A stretch of DNA of 64,000 bases from Tsukamurella ocularis. GTDB taxonomy: Bacteria > Actinomycetota > Actinomycetes > Mycobacteriales > Mycobacteriaceae. Of the stretch, positions 1-8,558 are shown piece by piece (the first letter of the stretch is position 1; every line of letters starts with the position of its first letter). Made by a program: the position numbers and the translations under genes. The stretch lies in NCBI RefSeq assembly GCF_024807615.1, contig NZ_JANUCJ010000001.1, positions 372,001-436,000 on the forward strand. Direction: 5' to 3'. The notes under the pieces are model-generated. The model made no database searches. It was not told the DNA's origin and was given only the letters and a program-made list of their open reading frames with translations.

Positions 1-27
1 CCACGGCGCCTGACCGTCCGCGTCACC

Positions 28-1806
28 TCACCGGTGACGGCTCCACGCCGCCCAGAGGGCGGCGTACCGTCCACCCGCGCTGCGCAGTTCGTCGTGCGTA
101 CCCTGCTCGGCGATCGCGCCGCGCTCCATCACCAGGATCCGGTCGGCCCGGGCCGCCTGGCTGAGACGGTGCGCTACGACGAGGGCCGTCCGCCCGACGA
201 GAGCCGCCTGCGCGGCCTCTTCGAGCAGGTCCGCGTCGGCGCTGTCGGCGTCGGCGGTGGCCTCGTCGAGGATCACGACGGGCGGGTCGAGCAACACCAG
301 GCGAGCCAGCGCTAGCTGCTGCTCCCGCTGCGGGGTGAGCGCCTGTCCTCCCGCTCCGACGACGGTGTCCAGCCCGGCATCGAGCAGGGACACCCACTCG
401 TCGGCGCCCACCCGCGCCAGGGCGGCGTGCAGGTGCTCGTCGGACGCCGAGGGCGCCGCCATCCGCAGGTCCTCGGCGAGGGTGCCGGCGAAGACGTGGA
501 CGTCCTGCGTGAGCAGCACCGGCGCGGCGGAATCCGACAGCGTCGCGAGGTCGGCACCGCCGATCCGCACCGTGCCCGCGTCGGGCACGTGGACGCCCGC
601 GATGAGGGCGGCGAGGGTGGTCTTCCCGGCGCCGGACGTGCCGACCACGGCCACCGTCTCCCCCGGTTCCAGCCGCACCGTGACCCCGTCGAGCACGCGG
701 CGCCCGCCGCCGTACCCGAAGGTGACGCCGTCGACCTCGACGCGGGGCGGCCCGCCGCTCACGTCCACCACGCCCGACGGTGCCGGTCCCGACGCCTCGT
801 CGTCGGCCACCCCGATCACCCCGACGATGCGGGCGAGAGAGGCCCCCGCGGACTGGATGTCGTCCATCACCAGCAGGAGCGCACCGATCGGCCCGAACAG
901 CCGCAGGAACAGCAGCATCGCGGTGGTGACGGCGCCGACGGTGACCAGGTCTCCGTCGACGAGGGCGAACCCGAGCACGAGGATCGCGGCCATACCGACG
1001 AACTCGGCGAGGTTGACCCGACCGAAAAGGCGGTTCTGCACGATCCGCGCGCGCATCGTCCACCGCACGACCCGCCACGAACCGTCGCTGACCCGCAGGC
1101 TCGCGCGGTCCATGAGGTCGTAGGCGTGCACGGTGGGCAGGCCGCGGATCGACCCGAGCATGTGGTGCGCCCGCTCCGCCATGGCCGCCCGCTCGGAGCG
1201 GTAGACCGGCGGCGCGACGCGCACGTACATCCGCGCGCCGAGTACGTAAACGGGCAGCACGACGACCACGACCGCCAGGAAACGCCAGTCGAGCGCGGCG
1301 AAACCGGCGATGGTCACGGCGACGGAGAAGCCGGACCGGGCGAGCGCGGGCACGCCACGGGAGATGGCCTGGCTGACCGCGCCGACGTCGTCGGTGGCGC
1401 GGGAGACCAGGTCACCCGACCCGGCCTCCTCGACGCGGGACTGGGAGAGCCGCAGCGCCGCCCCGACCATCGACTCCCGCAGCCGGGCGAGCGCGGTCTC
1501 GAAGACCTGCGCGGAGAGGGCGATGCCAAGACCGGTGAAGACCGCCGAGGCGATCGCCGCGGCCGCCATGAGCCCGCCGATCCGCAGGACGCCGGCGTAG
1601 CCGCCGCCGTCGATCGCGATGTCGACGATCGCGCCGAAGCCCCACGGGACGGCCAGCCCGAGGGCGGCGCCCACGAGCAGGACCACGAACACGAGGGCGA
1701 GGGCGCCGCGCTTGCCCGCAAGCAGGCCGCGGGCGAAGCGGAAGGTCGCCGCTCCGTCGGCGATCGGCAGGACGCCGGCGGCGACGGTCGTGGTGGGAGC
1801 GCTCAC
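28..1806 (-). CDS. ABC transporter half (TMD-NBD), catalytic-site partner
   Basis: Protein of 592 aa with an N-terminal six-helix exporter-fold membrane domain (about residues 1-320) and a C-terminal ATPase domain. Walker A (VVGTSGAGKTT) and Walker B with its glutamate (VVILDEAT) are intact, but the signature motif is degenerate (LTPQR instead of LSGGQ). The GTG start is chosen because it overlaps the stop of the upstream ABC gene (GTGA) and skips a long shadow reading frame. It pairs with that gene as a heterodimer at the end of the siderophore operon. Exporter-fold heterodimers near siderophore genes can export the siderophore or, like IrtAB and YbtPQ, import the ferric complex, and the sequence does not decide between them. 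A separate siderophore-interacting reductase nearby would fit the import model. Confidence 0.88.
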   Translation of the reverse strand: MSAPTTTVAAGVLPIADGAATFRFARGLLAGKRGALALVFVVLLVGAALGLAVPWGFGAIVDIAIDGGGYAGVLRIGGLMAAAAIASAVFTGLGIALSAQVFETALARLRESMVGAALRLSQSRVEEAGSGDLVSRATDDVGAVSQAISRGVPALARSGFSVAVTIAGFAALDWRFLAVVVVVLPVYVLGARMYVRVAPPVYRSERAAMAERAHHMLGSIRGLPTVHAYDLMDRASLRVSDGSWRVVRWTMRARIVQNRLFGRVNLAEFVGMAAILVLGFALVDGDLVTVGAVTTAMLLFLRLFGPIGALLLVMDDIQSAGASLARIVGVIGVADDEASGPAPSGVVDVSGGPPRVEVDGVTFGYGGGRRVLDGVTVRLEPGETVAVVGTSGAGKTTLAALIAGVHVPDAGTVRIGGADLATLSDSAAPVLLTQDVHVFAGTLAEDLRMAAPSASDEHLHAALARVGADEWVSLLDAGLDTVVGAGGQALTPQREQQLALARLVLLDPPVVILDEATADADSADADLLEEAAQAALVGRTALVVAHRLSQAARADRILVMERGAIAEQGTHDELRSAGGRYAALWAAWSRHR

Positions 1807-3512
1807 GCGTGGACCTCCGCTCCGGCAGTGCTGACGGTGAGCACGGTGTCGGCCGCCGCGATCAGCGTCGGGGAGCCGGTGAAGACGACGGTCGCGAGGC
1901 CCTCGCGGGCCGCGCCCAACCGGTCGGCGATCACGGCCTCGGTGACCGAGTCGACCGCGCTGGTCGGGTCGACGAGCACCAGGGTGCGCGTGTCGGTGGC
2001 GAGCGCGCGGGCCAGCGCGACGCGCTGGCGCTGGCCGCCCGAGAGGAGCCGGCCGGCCTCGCCTACGGAGGTCTGGAGCCCGTTGGGCAGGACTTCCAGG
2101 ACGTCGTCGCAGGCGGCGGCGAGCAGCGCCGCCGCGACCCGGTCGGGCGTGCCGCCGGCGGCGACGTTCTCCTCGACGGTGCCCTCGAACAGGGTGGTCG
2201 CGTGCGGCGCGACGCGCACGGTCCGCAGCGCCACCGGCTGGGTGAGCGTGTACAGGTCGGTGCCGCCGACGGTGACCGATGCCCCGGCCCGCGGGGTGCT
2301 CGTGCGTGCGAGCAGGGCGGTCGCGGCGGCGGTGGTTTCGGCGCCGCACACCACGGCGGTGACCCCGGTGCGCGGGAACTCCAGGTCGACGACGCCCTCG
2401 CCCGCGGGGACGCCGGAGAGCCGCACCGGCACCTCGTCCCCGTCGTGCGCGTGCAGGACGCCCTCGTCGCGCGCGAAGGGCGCCTGCAGCACCATCAGCA
2501 CGCGCTTCGCCGAGGCGTTCCCGGCGACCCAGAACTTGCCGAAGTTGGTGCCCATGGCCTGCAGCGGTGCCATCACGACCTGGGTGAGGCCCACGACAGT
2601 GATGAGCTGGCCGACGGTGAGGTCGCCGCGCACGGTCTGCACGCCGGCGAGTATCCCGACGAGCACCACGAATGCCGCGGCGACGGCTTCCATCGCGCCC
2701 ACGTAGGCGCCCTCGGAGCGGCGCGCCTTGATGACGGCGGCGAGGGCGCGGGCGCTCGCCGACCGGTACCGCCGGTCGGCCTCGGCCTCGGCGTGCATGC
2801 CCTTGACCACGCGGAACCCGGCGACCAGGTCGGCCGCGGCCCCCGCGGCCTCGCCGGCGGCCCGCTGCTCGGCCTCGCTGCGGGCGCGCAGGGCGCCGCC
2901 CGCCTTGTCGAGGCACCACAGCATCGCCGGCGCCCCGAGCAGCACGAGCAGGCCCAACTGCCACGAGATCGACAGCAGCACGACGCCGCAGAAGACGATC
3001 GCCGCGAGCTCGCCCACCGGATAGAGCCCCAGCGCGACCGACATGGCGAGGCGCTGCACGTCGGAGGTGGCGATGGAGAGCAGCACGCCCGGCGAGTGGC
3101 CGCCGCCCAGGCCGCGTGGATCCAGGATCCGGTCGGTCACCTGGGTGCGCAGCCGGTGCTGCACGGTGTTCATGCCGAGGAAGCCGATGCGCGAGCCGAA
3201 CCGGAAGCTGAACGAGAGGAAGGCGAACAGGACCGCGAGCACGAGGACCCAGCGGATCGTCGCCGCCCAGTCCCCGGTCTGGATGGCCCGGTCGATCGCA
3301 AGGCCCATCACCACGGGCACCAGCGCCTCGCCGACCTGGTGCCCGATGATGAGCAGGCCCGCGGGCAGCGTCCGCGACCGATCGCCGAACATGGTGCGCA
3401 GCACCAGCTGCCGCGGCGTGGTGTCGGCGTCGACCGCGAGCGGCCGATGGTCGGGCTGCTGCTCGGGCGCCTCGAAGAACACCGGCAGCCGGCTGCCGGT
3501 CCAGTTCGCCAC
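1803..3512 (-). CDS. ABC transporter half (TMD-NBD), degenerate-site partner
   Basis: Protein of 569 aa with the same TMD-NBD layout as its downstream neighbour. The ATPase domain is unusual. The Walker A position reads CGAETTAAAT, with no lysine or GKS/T, and Walker B ends in LVLVDP, so the catalytic glutamate is replaced by proline. The signature LLSGGQRQR is perfect. This is the mirror image of the partner, so the pair should build one competent and one dead ATP site. The GTG start lies 2 bp after the isochorismate synthase stop, indicating cotranscription. The role is siderophore or ferric-siderophore transport by context. Confidence 0.85.
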   Translation of the reverse strand: MANWTGSRLPVFFEAPEQQPDHRPLAVDADTTPRQLVLRTMFGDRSRTLPAGLLIIGHQVGEALVPVVMGLAIDRAIQTGDWAATIRWVLVLAVLFAFLSFSFRFGSRIGFLGMNTVQHRLRTQVTDRILDPRGLGGGHSPGVLLSIATSDVQRLAMSVALGLYPVGELAAIVFCGVVLLSISWQLGLLVLLGAPAMLWCLDKAGGALRARSEAEQRAAGEAAGAAADLVAGFRVVKGMHAEAEADRRYRSASARALAAVIKARRSEGAYVGAMEAVAAAFVVLVGILAGVQTVRGDLTVGQLITVVGLTQVVMAPLQAMGTNFGKFWVAGNASAKRVLMVLQAPFARDEGVLHAHDGDEVPVRLSGVPAGEGVVDLEFPRTGVTAVVCGAETTAAATALLARTSTPRAGASVTVGGTDLYTLTQPVALRTVRVAPHATTLFEGTVEENVAAGGTPDRVAAALLAAACDDVLEVLPNGLQTSVGEAGRLLSGGQRQRVALARALATDTRTLVLVDPTSAVDSVTEAVIADRLGAAREGLATVVFTGSPTLIAAADTVLTVSTAGAEVHA

Positions 3513-3514
3513 CC

Positions 3515-4609
3515 TCAGCTCCGCGCGGACTCGGTGAGCCGGAACGGGCCCAGTACGGTGCGCAGCTTGTTGCGGGTCTCGGCCAGCTCGGCCTGCGGGT
3601 CCGAGGCCCCGACGATGCCGCCGCCCGCGTAGGCACGCAGGCGCGCACCGTCGAGTTCAGCGCACCGGATACTGACCCGCCACCGCCCGTCGCCGTTCGC
3701 GGCGGTCCAGCCGACGGCGCCGGCGTAGAAACCCCGTTCGCCCTCGATGTCGGCGATCGCGCGGGCGGCGGTCCGCCGCGGGAAGCCGCAGACAGCGGGG
3801 GTGGGGTGCAGGGCGAGCGCGAGGTCGAGCGCGGTGGTCGCGGGGTCGGCGAGCCGGCCCTCGATCTTGGTGCCGAGGTGCCACACGGGTCCGGCCCTCG
3901 TCACCGACGGTGCAGCGGGCACGTCCAGTTCCGCGCACATTGGCGCGAGTGCGGCGGCGATCTCGTCGACGACGTAGGCGTGCTCCTCGCGGTCCTTCTC
4001 CGAGTCCAGCAGGCCCTCGGGCGTCGTCGCGGTGCCGGCGAAGGGGTGGCAGAAGACGGTGTTGCCCAGGCGCCCGACGAGGATCTCCGGGCTGGAGCCC
4101 ACGAGCCAGCGGCCGCGGTAGGCGTCGCCGGCGGCGGCGAGATCCACGGCGAAGGCGTTGCCCTCCAGGTCGCGCTGCTCGAGCGCGGCCGCCACGGCGA
4201 GCGGGTCGAGCGGCGCGGCGGCCTCGAAGTCGACGGCGCGCGCGAGCACCACCTTCTGCAACTCGGAGTCGTCGATGAGCGCGATGGCACGGCGCACGCG
4301 GTCGACGTGCTCGGCCGGCTCTGGGTGCTGGGCGGTCTGCGTCAACGTGGGCAGCTCGGCGGCAACTCCGGCGGACGCGGCGGCCGGGTCCACGTCGCCG
4401 AAGTGCTCCGGCACCGTCAGCGCGGCAGGATCCGCCAGGTCGAAGGGCAGCGCGCCCACCAGTACCGGCACCGCGCCGTCGCGCAGCGCGGCCGCAGCAG
4501 CGTGCGGGTCCGTGTAGGCCCCCGCGGTGCCGCGCGCCGCGAGGCGCTGCCCGGCAGCGGTCAGCAGGAAGTGCGGATGGTCGCCCTCCCCACTCGTGCT
4601 CGCCGTCAT
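3515..4609 (-). CDS. entC: Isochorismate synthase of siderophore (DHB) pathway
   Basis: Protein of 364 aa of the chorismate-binding family, converting chorismate to isochorismate as the first step to 2,3-dihydroxybenzoate. Family landmarks are visible: HPFAGTATTPEG in the middle, the GERGFYAGAVGW segment, and a C-terminal AYAGGGIV followed by the AELAETRNKL helix. The ATG start is chosen because it overlaps the isochorismatase stop by four bases (ATGA); the frame runs further upstream, but only as a shadow of that gene. The adjacent isochorismatase, DHB dehydrogenase and DHB-AMP ligase indicate the DHB route rather than menaquinone or salicylate synthesis. Confidence 0.93.
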   Translation of the reverse strand: MTASTSGEGDHPHFLLTAAGQRLAARGTAGAYTDPHAAAAALRDGAVPVLVGALPFDLADPAALTVPEHFGDVDPAAASAGVAAELPTLTQTAQHPEPAEHVDRVRRAIALIDDSELQKVVLARAVDFEAAAPLDPLAVAAALEQRDLEGNAFAVDLAAAGDAYRGRWLVGSSPEILVGRLGNTVFCHPFAGTATTPEGLLDSEKDREEHAYVVDEIAAALAPMCAELDVPAAPSVTRAGPVWHLGTKIEGRLADPATTALDLALALHPTPAVCGFPRRTAARAIADIEGERGFYAGAVGWTAANGDGRWRVSIRCAELDGARLRAYAGGGIVGASDPQAELAETRNKLRTVLGPFRLTESARS

Positions 4610-5229
4610 CGCAGGGCCTCCAGAACCTTGTCCGTCGTCTCCACTCTGCCGCATCGGCCTGCCACGTAGGTGAGCGCGTTGGCGTGATCCTCGGCGGAGA
4701 AGTCGGCGACGGCGTCGCGGACCACGTAGGGCTGCACGTCGCGCATGAAGGCGTCGAGCGCCGTGGTCATGATCCCGATGTGCGCGTAGATGCCCGCGAT
4801 CACCAACTGATCGCGTCCCCAGGCCCGCATCCGCTCGGCGAGATCCGACTTGGCGAAGGCGCTGTAGCGCCACTTGGTGAGCAGCACGTCGTCGTCGGCC
4901 GGGGTCAGCTCATCGATGATGTCCTGGTTGGCCGTCTTGAGGCCGGGACCCCAGAAATCGGTGAGCAGCGCGCGCTCCTCGGGGTCCTGGTCACCGGGCT
5001 GCGCGGTGTACACCACGGGCACACCGGCGGCGCGGGCCGCGGCGCGCAGGGTCGCGATGTTCGGGACCACGGTGCGCAGCGGCTCCGCATCGCGCTCGAA
5101 CGGTCCCACGAAGTGCTCCTGCATGTCGTGGATCAGCAGGACGGCGCGCGCCGGGTCGACGGTCCAGTCGACGGTGTCGGGGCACTCGATCTCGGGCAGG
5201 TCGTAGACGACCGTCTTCGGCAGGCTCAC
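4606..5229 (-). CDS. entB: Isochorismatase (EntB N-terminal domain only)
   Basis: Protein of 207 aa that hydrolyses isochorismate to 2,3-dihydro-2,3-dihydroxybenzoate and pyruvate. The isochorismatase landmarks LLIHDMQEHFVGPF, LTKWRYSAF and AGIYAHIGIMTTALDAF are present. E. coli EntB and Bacillus DhbB carry a C-terminal aryl carrier domain of about 75 aa. This protein stops just after the catalytic domain (RVETTDKVLEAL), and the carrier is encoded separately at 12646-12882. It overlaps entE upstream and entC downstream by ATGA junctions. Confidence 0.93.
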   Translation of the reverse strand: MSLPKTVVYDLPEIECPDTVDWTVDPARAVLLIHDMQEHFVGPFERDAEPLRTVVPNIATLRAAARAAGVPVVYTAQPGDQDPEERALLTDFWGPGLKTANQDIIDELTPADDDVLLTKWRYSAFAKSDLAERMRAWGRDQLVIAGIYAHIGIMTTALDAFMRDVQPYVVRDAVADFSAEDHANALTYVAGRCGRVETTDKVLEALR

Positions 5230-6857
5230 AGCTTCTCCTCGTCCTTACGCCCGACGAGGTCCGCCAGCGCGCGCCGCAGTTCGCGGCGACTGATCTTTCC
5301 GACGCCCGTTGTGGGGAATTCGTCGACGAACTCCACCCGGTCGGGCACTTTGTACTCGGCCACGCCGCGGGCGCGGACGAACTTCTTCAGCTCGGGCATC
5401 GTGGGCCGCTCGCCGCCGGTCAACACCACCGCGCAGGTCCGCTCCCCCAGGAACTCGTCGGCGACCGCCACGACGGCCGCGTCGATCACCAGCGGGTGCG
5501 CGATGAGGTGGTTCTCCACCTCTTCGGCGGCGATCTTCTCGCCGCCGCGGTTGATCTGGTCCTTGGCGCGGCCCTCCACCACGAGGTGCCCGCTCGGCAG
5601 CCGCCGCACGATGTCGCCGGTGCGGTAGAAGCCCTCGGCATCGAAGGACTCGGCGTCGACGCCGCCCAGGTAGCCGCGGATCGTGTACGGCCCGCGGGTC
5701 CACAGCAGCCCGGCCTCGCCTTCCGGGACGGGCGTGCCGTCCTCGTCGAGGACGCGCACCTCGTCGTCGGGCGAGATCGCGCGGCCCTGCGTGCCCAGGA
5801 CAAGGTCCTCGGGGTCGTCGTCGCGGGTGTAGTTGACCAGGCCCTCTGCCATGCCGAAGACCTGCTGCAGGCGGCAGCCGAGCTCGGGGGTCACGCGCCG
5901 CGCGGCCTCGGGCGGGAACTTGGCGCCGCCCACCTGCAGCACGTCCAGGCTGGCCAGGTCGGCGGTCGTGCCGGGCGCGGCCTGCAGCCACAGCATCGCG
6001 AGCGGCGGGACCAGCGACGTCATGGTCACCTTCTCAGCCTCGATCAGCGGGAAGGCCTTCGACGGTGCCGGGTCCGTCCCGAGCACAACGGTGCCGCCGG
6101 CCCACAGAACGCCGAGGATGCCGGGGCTGCTCATGGGGAAGTTGTGCGCCACGGGCAGCACCACGAGGAAACGCGTGCCGGGCCCGAGGCCGCAGATCTT
6201 CGCGGACTCGCGCACCGAGTAGAGGTAGTCGGCGTGGGTGCGCGGGATCAGCTTGGGCACACCGGTGGTACCGCCGGAGAGCTGTAGGAACGCCAGGGAT
6301 TCCGGATCGACGGTGATCGGCGTCCCGCTCGCGATCCCGGTACCGAACACGCCGTCCGGCCCGAGAACGTCGTCGACGACGAGGATCTCGACGCCGGTCT
6401 CCGCGGCGACCTCGGCGGCCAGCGCGCGGTGGTCGAAACGGTTGATGGTCGCCGCCGTGATCAGGGCCTTCGCGCCCGACGTCTGTACGAAATGCACGAG
6501 CTCGCTGCGGCGGTGCGCGGGCAGCGCGAACACGGGGACGGCGCCGATCCGGAAGAGCCCGAACAGCACGGTGACGAACTCGGCGGTGTTGGGCAGCTGC
6601 AGCACCACCCGATCACCTGCGGCGATCCCCGTGGCGCGCAACCCCGCGGCGGTCACGGCCGCAGCCGTGTCCAGCTCGCGGTAGCTCAGTCGCACCGGGG
6701 CACCGGCGACGTCCTGCGCGACCAGTGCCTCGGCGTCGCCGAAGCGCTCCGCGGCCTCGGGCAGGAAGGACGCGAAGGTCTCGCCGGTCCAGTGGCCCGC
6801 CGCGCGGTAGCGCGCGGCGAACTCCTCCGGGAAGTAGCGGGTCTCGGTGCTGGTCAT
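5226..6857 (-). CDS. entE: 2,3-dihydroxybenzoate-AMP ligase
   Basis: Protein of 543 aa, the usual length for EntE/DhbE. It adenylates 2,3-DHB and loads it onto the aryl carrier protein. Seen in the sequence are the P-loop LSGGTTGVPKLIPRTH, the FGMAEGLVNYTR segment typical of aryl-acid ligases, the GFYRTGDIVRR hinge motif and the C-terminal lysine region TTGVGKISRREL. The start overlaps the entA stop by ATGA and the end overlaps the isochorismatase start. Confidence 0.95.
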   Translation of the reverse strand: MTSTETRYFPEEFAARYRAAGHWTGETFASFLPEAAERFGDAEALVAQDVAGAPVRLSYRELDTAAAVTAAGLRATGIAAGDRVVLQLPNTAEFVTVLFGLFRIGAVPVFALPAHRRSELVHFVQTSGAKALITAATINRFDHRALAAEVAAETGVEILVVDDVLGPDGVFGTGIASGTPITVDPESLAFLQLSGGTTGVPKLIPRTHADYLYSVRESAKICGLGPGTRFLVVLPVAHNFPMSSPGILGVLWAGGTVVLGTDPAPSKAFPLIEAEKVTMTSLVPPLAMLWLQAAPGTTADLASLDVLQVGGAKFPPEAARRVTPELGCRLQQVFGMAEGLVNYTRDDDPEDLVLGTQGRAISPDDEVRVLDEDGTPVPEGEAGLLWTRGPYTIRGYLGGVDAESFDAEGFYRTGDIVRRLPSGHLVVEGRAKDQINRGGEKIAAEEVENHLIAHPLVIDAAVVAVADEFLGERTCAVVLTGGERPTMPELKKFVRARGVAEYKVPDRVEFVDEFPTTGVGKISRRELRRALADLVGRKDEEKL

Positions 6858-7603
6858 ACGGTGGCGCCTCCGTCGACGGTGAGTACCTGCGCGGTCACGT
6901 GCCGCGCATCGGGCGAGAGCAGGTAGTCGATCGCACCGGCGATGTCGTCGGCATCGGCGATCCGGCCCAGGGGGATCCCCAGCCGGTGCCGCGCCAGATC
7001 GCCCGCGATCGCGGCCTTCGCGGCGGCGACACCGCCGAAGGCGGTCTGCATGGGCGTGGCGGTGGAGCCGGGAGCGACCACGTTGATCCGCACGCCGCTG
7101 CTCGCGAGCTCGAGGGCGAGGGTCAGTGTCGCGTTGTGCGCCGCGGCCTTCGACGCCCCGTAGGCGCCGAGGCCGACGCGCGGGCCGTTCCCGGCGTTGG
7201 AGCCGACGACCACGGCGGCGCCGGCGCCGCGCTCCGCCATCCGGCGGGCGGCGGCGGTGAGCACGTGCACGGTGCCGGTGAGATTCACTGCCAGCGCGGC
7301 GGCCCAGTCCTCAGCCGCGGTGTCGAGAACCGGCCCGGCGACGAGGATTCCAGCGCAGTGCGCGAGCGCGTCGACGGGGCCGCCCGCCTTCTCAGCGGCG
7401 TCCAGCGCGGCGTCCACGGCGTCGGCGTCGGTCACATCGAGGACGTGCGAGGTGGCGGTGCCGCCCGCGTCGGCGACGGCGCGAGCGGTCGCGACCAGCC
7501 CGTCGGCGTCGCGGTCCGCGAGGGCGACGGGGCCGCGCCGCGCGAGCCGCACGGCCGTCGCTGCGCCGATCCCGGACGCAGCGCCGGTGATGAATGAGTG
7601 CAT
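6854..7603 (-). CDS. entA: 2,3-dihydro-2,3-dihydroxybenzoate dehydrogenase
   Basis: Protein of 249 aa of the short-chain dehydrogenase family, oxidising 2,3-dihydro-DHB to DHB with NAD+. The cofactor motif TGAASGIG is at the extreme N-terminus, followed by the HCAGIL segment and the catalytic YGASK. The C-terminus ends in [15 protein letters not shown], typical of the family. The ATG at 7603 is preferred over a longer frame because the dinucleotide-binding motif follows it directly, and it lies 16 bp after the formyltransferase stop. The function rests on the surrounding entC/B/E set. Confidence 0.9.
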   Translation of the reverse strand: MHSFITGAASGIGAATAVRLARRGPVALADRDADGLVATARAVADAGGTATSHVLDVTDADAVDAALDAAEKAGGPVDALAHCAGILVAGPVLDTAAEDWAAALAVNLTGTVHVLTAAARRMAERGAGAAVVVGSNAGNGPRVGLGAYGASKAAAHNATLTLALELASSGVRINVVAPGSTATPMQTAFGGVAAAKAAIAGDLARHRLGIPLGRIADADDIAGAIDYLLSPDARHVTAQVLTVDGGATV

Positions 7604-7619
7604 GTCTCGATTTCCCGGG

Positions 7620-8558
7620 TCAGCCGAGATAGGCGCCGGAGTCGCCGAGGATCTTCGCGGCGGGGTGTTCGGCACCGTCGGCTGTGCGGACGGTCTCGAC
7701 GATCAGCGCGGGGTTTCCGCCGCGCCACGCGTCGGGTCCCGCGACGACGGCGATGCCGTCACCGTCGGGCACGCAGACGCGGCCCGGGGTGCCCCCGTAC
7801 CGCTTGGTGGATACGGAGGCGCCGGTGATCGCGAGCCGCTCGCCACGGAAGACGGTGTGGGCGTTCGGGTACGGATCGGACTGGGCTCGAATGAGGCGCT
7901 CGATGGCATCGGCCGGCCAGGACCAGTCGATGGTGCTGTCGGCGTCGGAGCGCTTGTGGAAGTACGTGGCGGCGGCAGGGTCCTGCGGGATCGGCTGTGC
8001 CGTGCCGGCTTCCAGCTCGCCGAGCGACCGGGCGACCAGCGGACCGATCAGATCGACGGTGCGGTGGAAGAGGTCGACGGTGCGATCGGTAGGGCCGACC
8101 GCGACGGACTCCTGGGCGATGATGGGCCCGGTATCGAGGCCCTCGTCCATGAGGTGCGCGGTGACGCCCACATGGGTCTCGCCGTTGATGAGCGCCCAGA
8201 TCAGAGGCGAGAAGCCGGCGTACTTCGGGAGCAGCGAGTCGTGGATGTTGAGGGTCCCCAGGCGCGGCATCGAGTAGATCGATTTCGGCAGCCAGGTACG
8301 CCAGTTGTTGGCGACGATGATGTCCGGCTCTGCGGCCGAGACCGCCTCGAAGAGGGCCTCATCGGGCTTCTTGGCGAGGTGCACGGCCACGCCGCGGGAC
8401 GTGGCCAGCTCCTCGACCGAGTCGTTCCACATCATCTCGTACGGGTTGTTCGAGACGGGGTGGGTCACGGCGAGCGCGACCTCGTGACCGGCATCGAGGA
8501 CGGCGGACAGTGTGCGGTGGCCCCAGGTCTGGAAGCCGAAGGTGACGACGCGCATCAT
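7620..8558 (-). CDS. Methionyl-tRNA formyltransferase-like, N-hydroxyornithine formyltransferase
   Basis: Protein of 312 aa with the formyltransferase fold. The catalytic region contains NIHDSLLPKYAGFSPLIWALINGE, with the Asn-His pair and the downstream VTAHLMDEGLDTGPII aspartate, followed by a C-terminal OB-like domain. Paralogues next to ornithine hydroxylases (CchA of coelichelin, Rft of rhodochelin) formylate the delta-N-hydroxy group of ornithine using formyl-tetrahydrofolate. The start is the first of two consecutive ATGs and overlaps the hydroxylase stop (ATGA), so the two enzymes are translationally coupled. It is not the housekeeping Fmt, given this context and the missing def partner. 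Confidence 0.88.
   Translation of the reverse strand: MMRVVTFGFQTWGHRTLSAVLDAGHEVALAVTHPVSNNPYEMMWNDSVEELATSRGVAVHLAKKPDEALFEAVSAAEPDIIVANNWRTWLPKSIYSMPRLGTLNIHDSLLPKYAGFSPLIWALINGETHVGVTAHLMDEGLDTGPIIAQESVAVGPTDRTVDLFHRTVDLIGPLVARSLGELEAGTAQPIPQDPAAATYFHKRSDADSTIDWSWPADAIERLIRAQSDPYPNAHTVFRGERLAITGASVSTKRYGGTPGRVCVPDGDGIAVVAGPDAWRGGNPALIVETVRTADGAEHPAAKILGDSGAYLG

Noticed and set aside
1809-3632. Long plus-strand open frame over the ABC gene
   Set aside because: Antisense shadow with biased composition, no recognisable domain, opposite a gene with clear ATPase motifs.
28-3648. Apparent 1206-residue fusion protein spanning both ABC genes
   Set aside because: Only the part after the GTG at 1806 is ABC protein; the rest is an out-of-frame shadow of the upstream ABC gene, which reads correctly in another frame.
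7620-8558. Formyltransferase as the translational Fmt
   Set aside because: The catalytic fold is shared, but it is coupled to the ornithine hydroxylase, and def lies 50 kb away without fmt.
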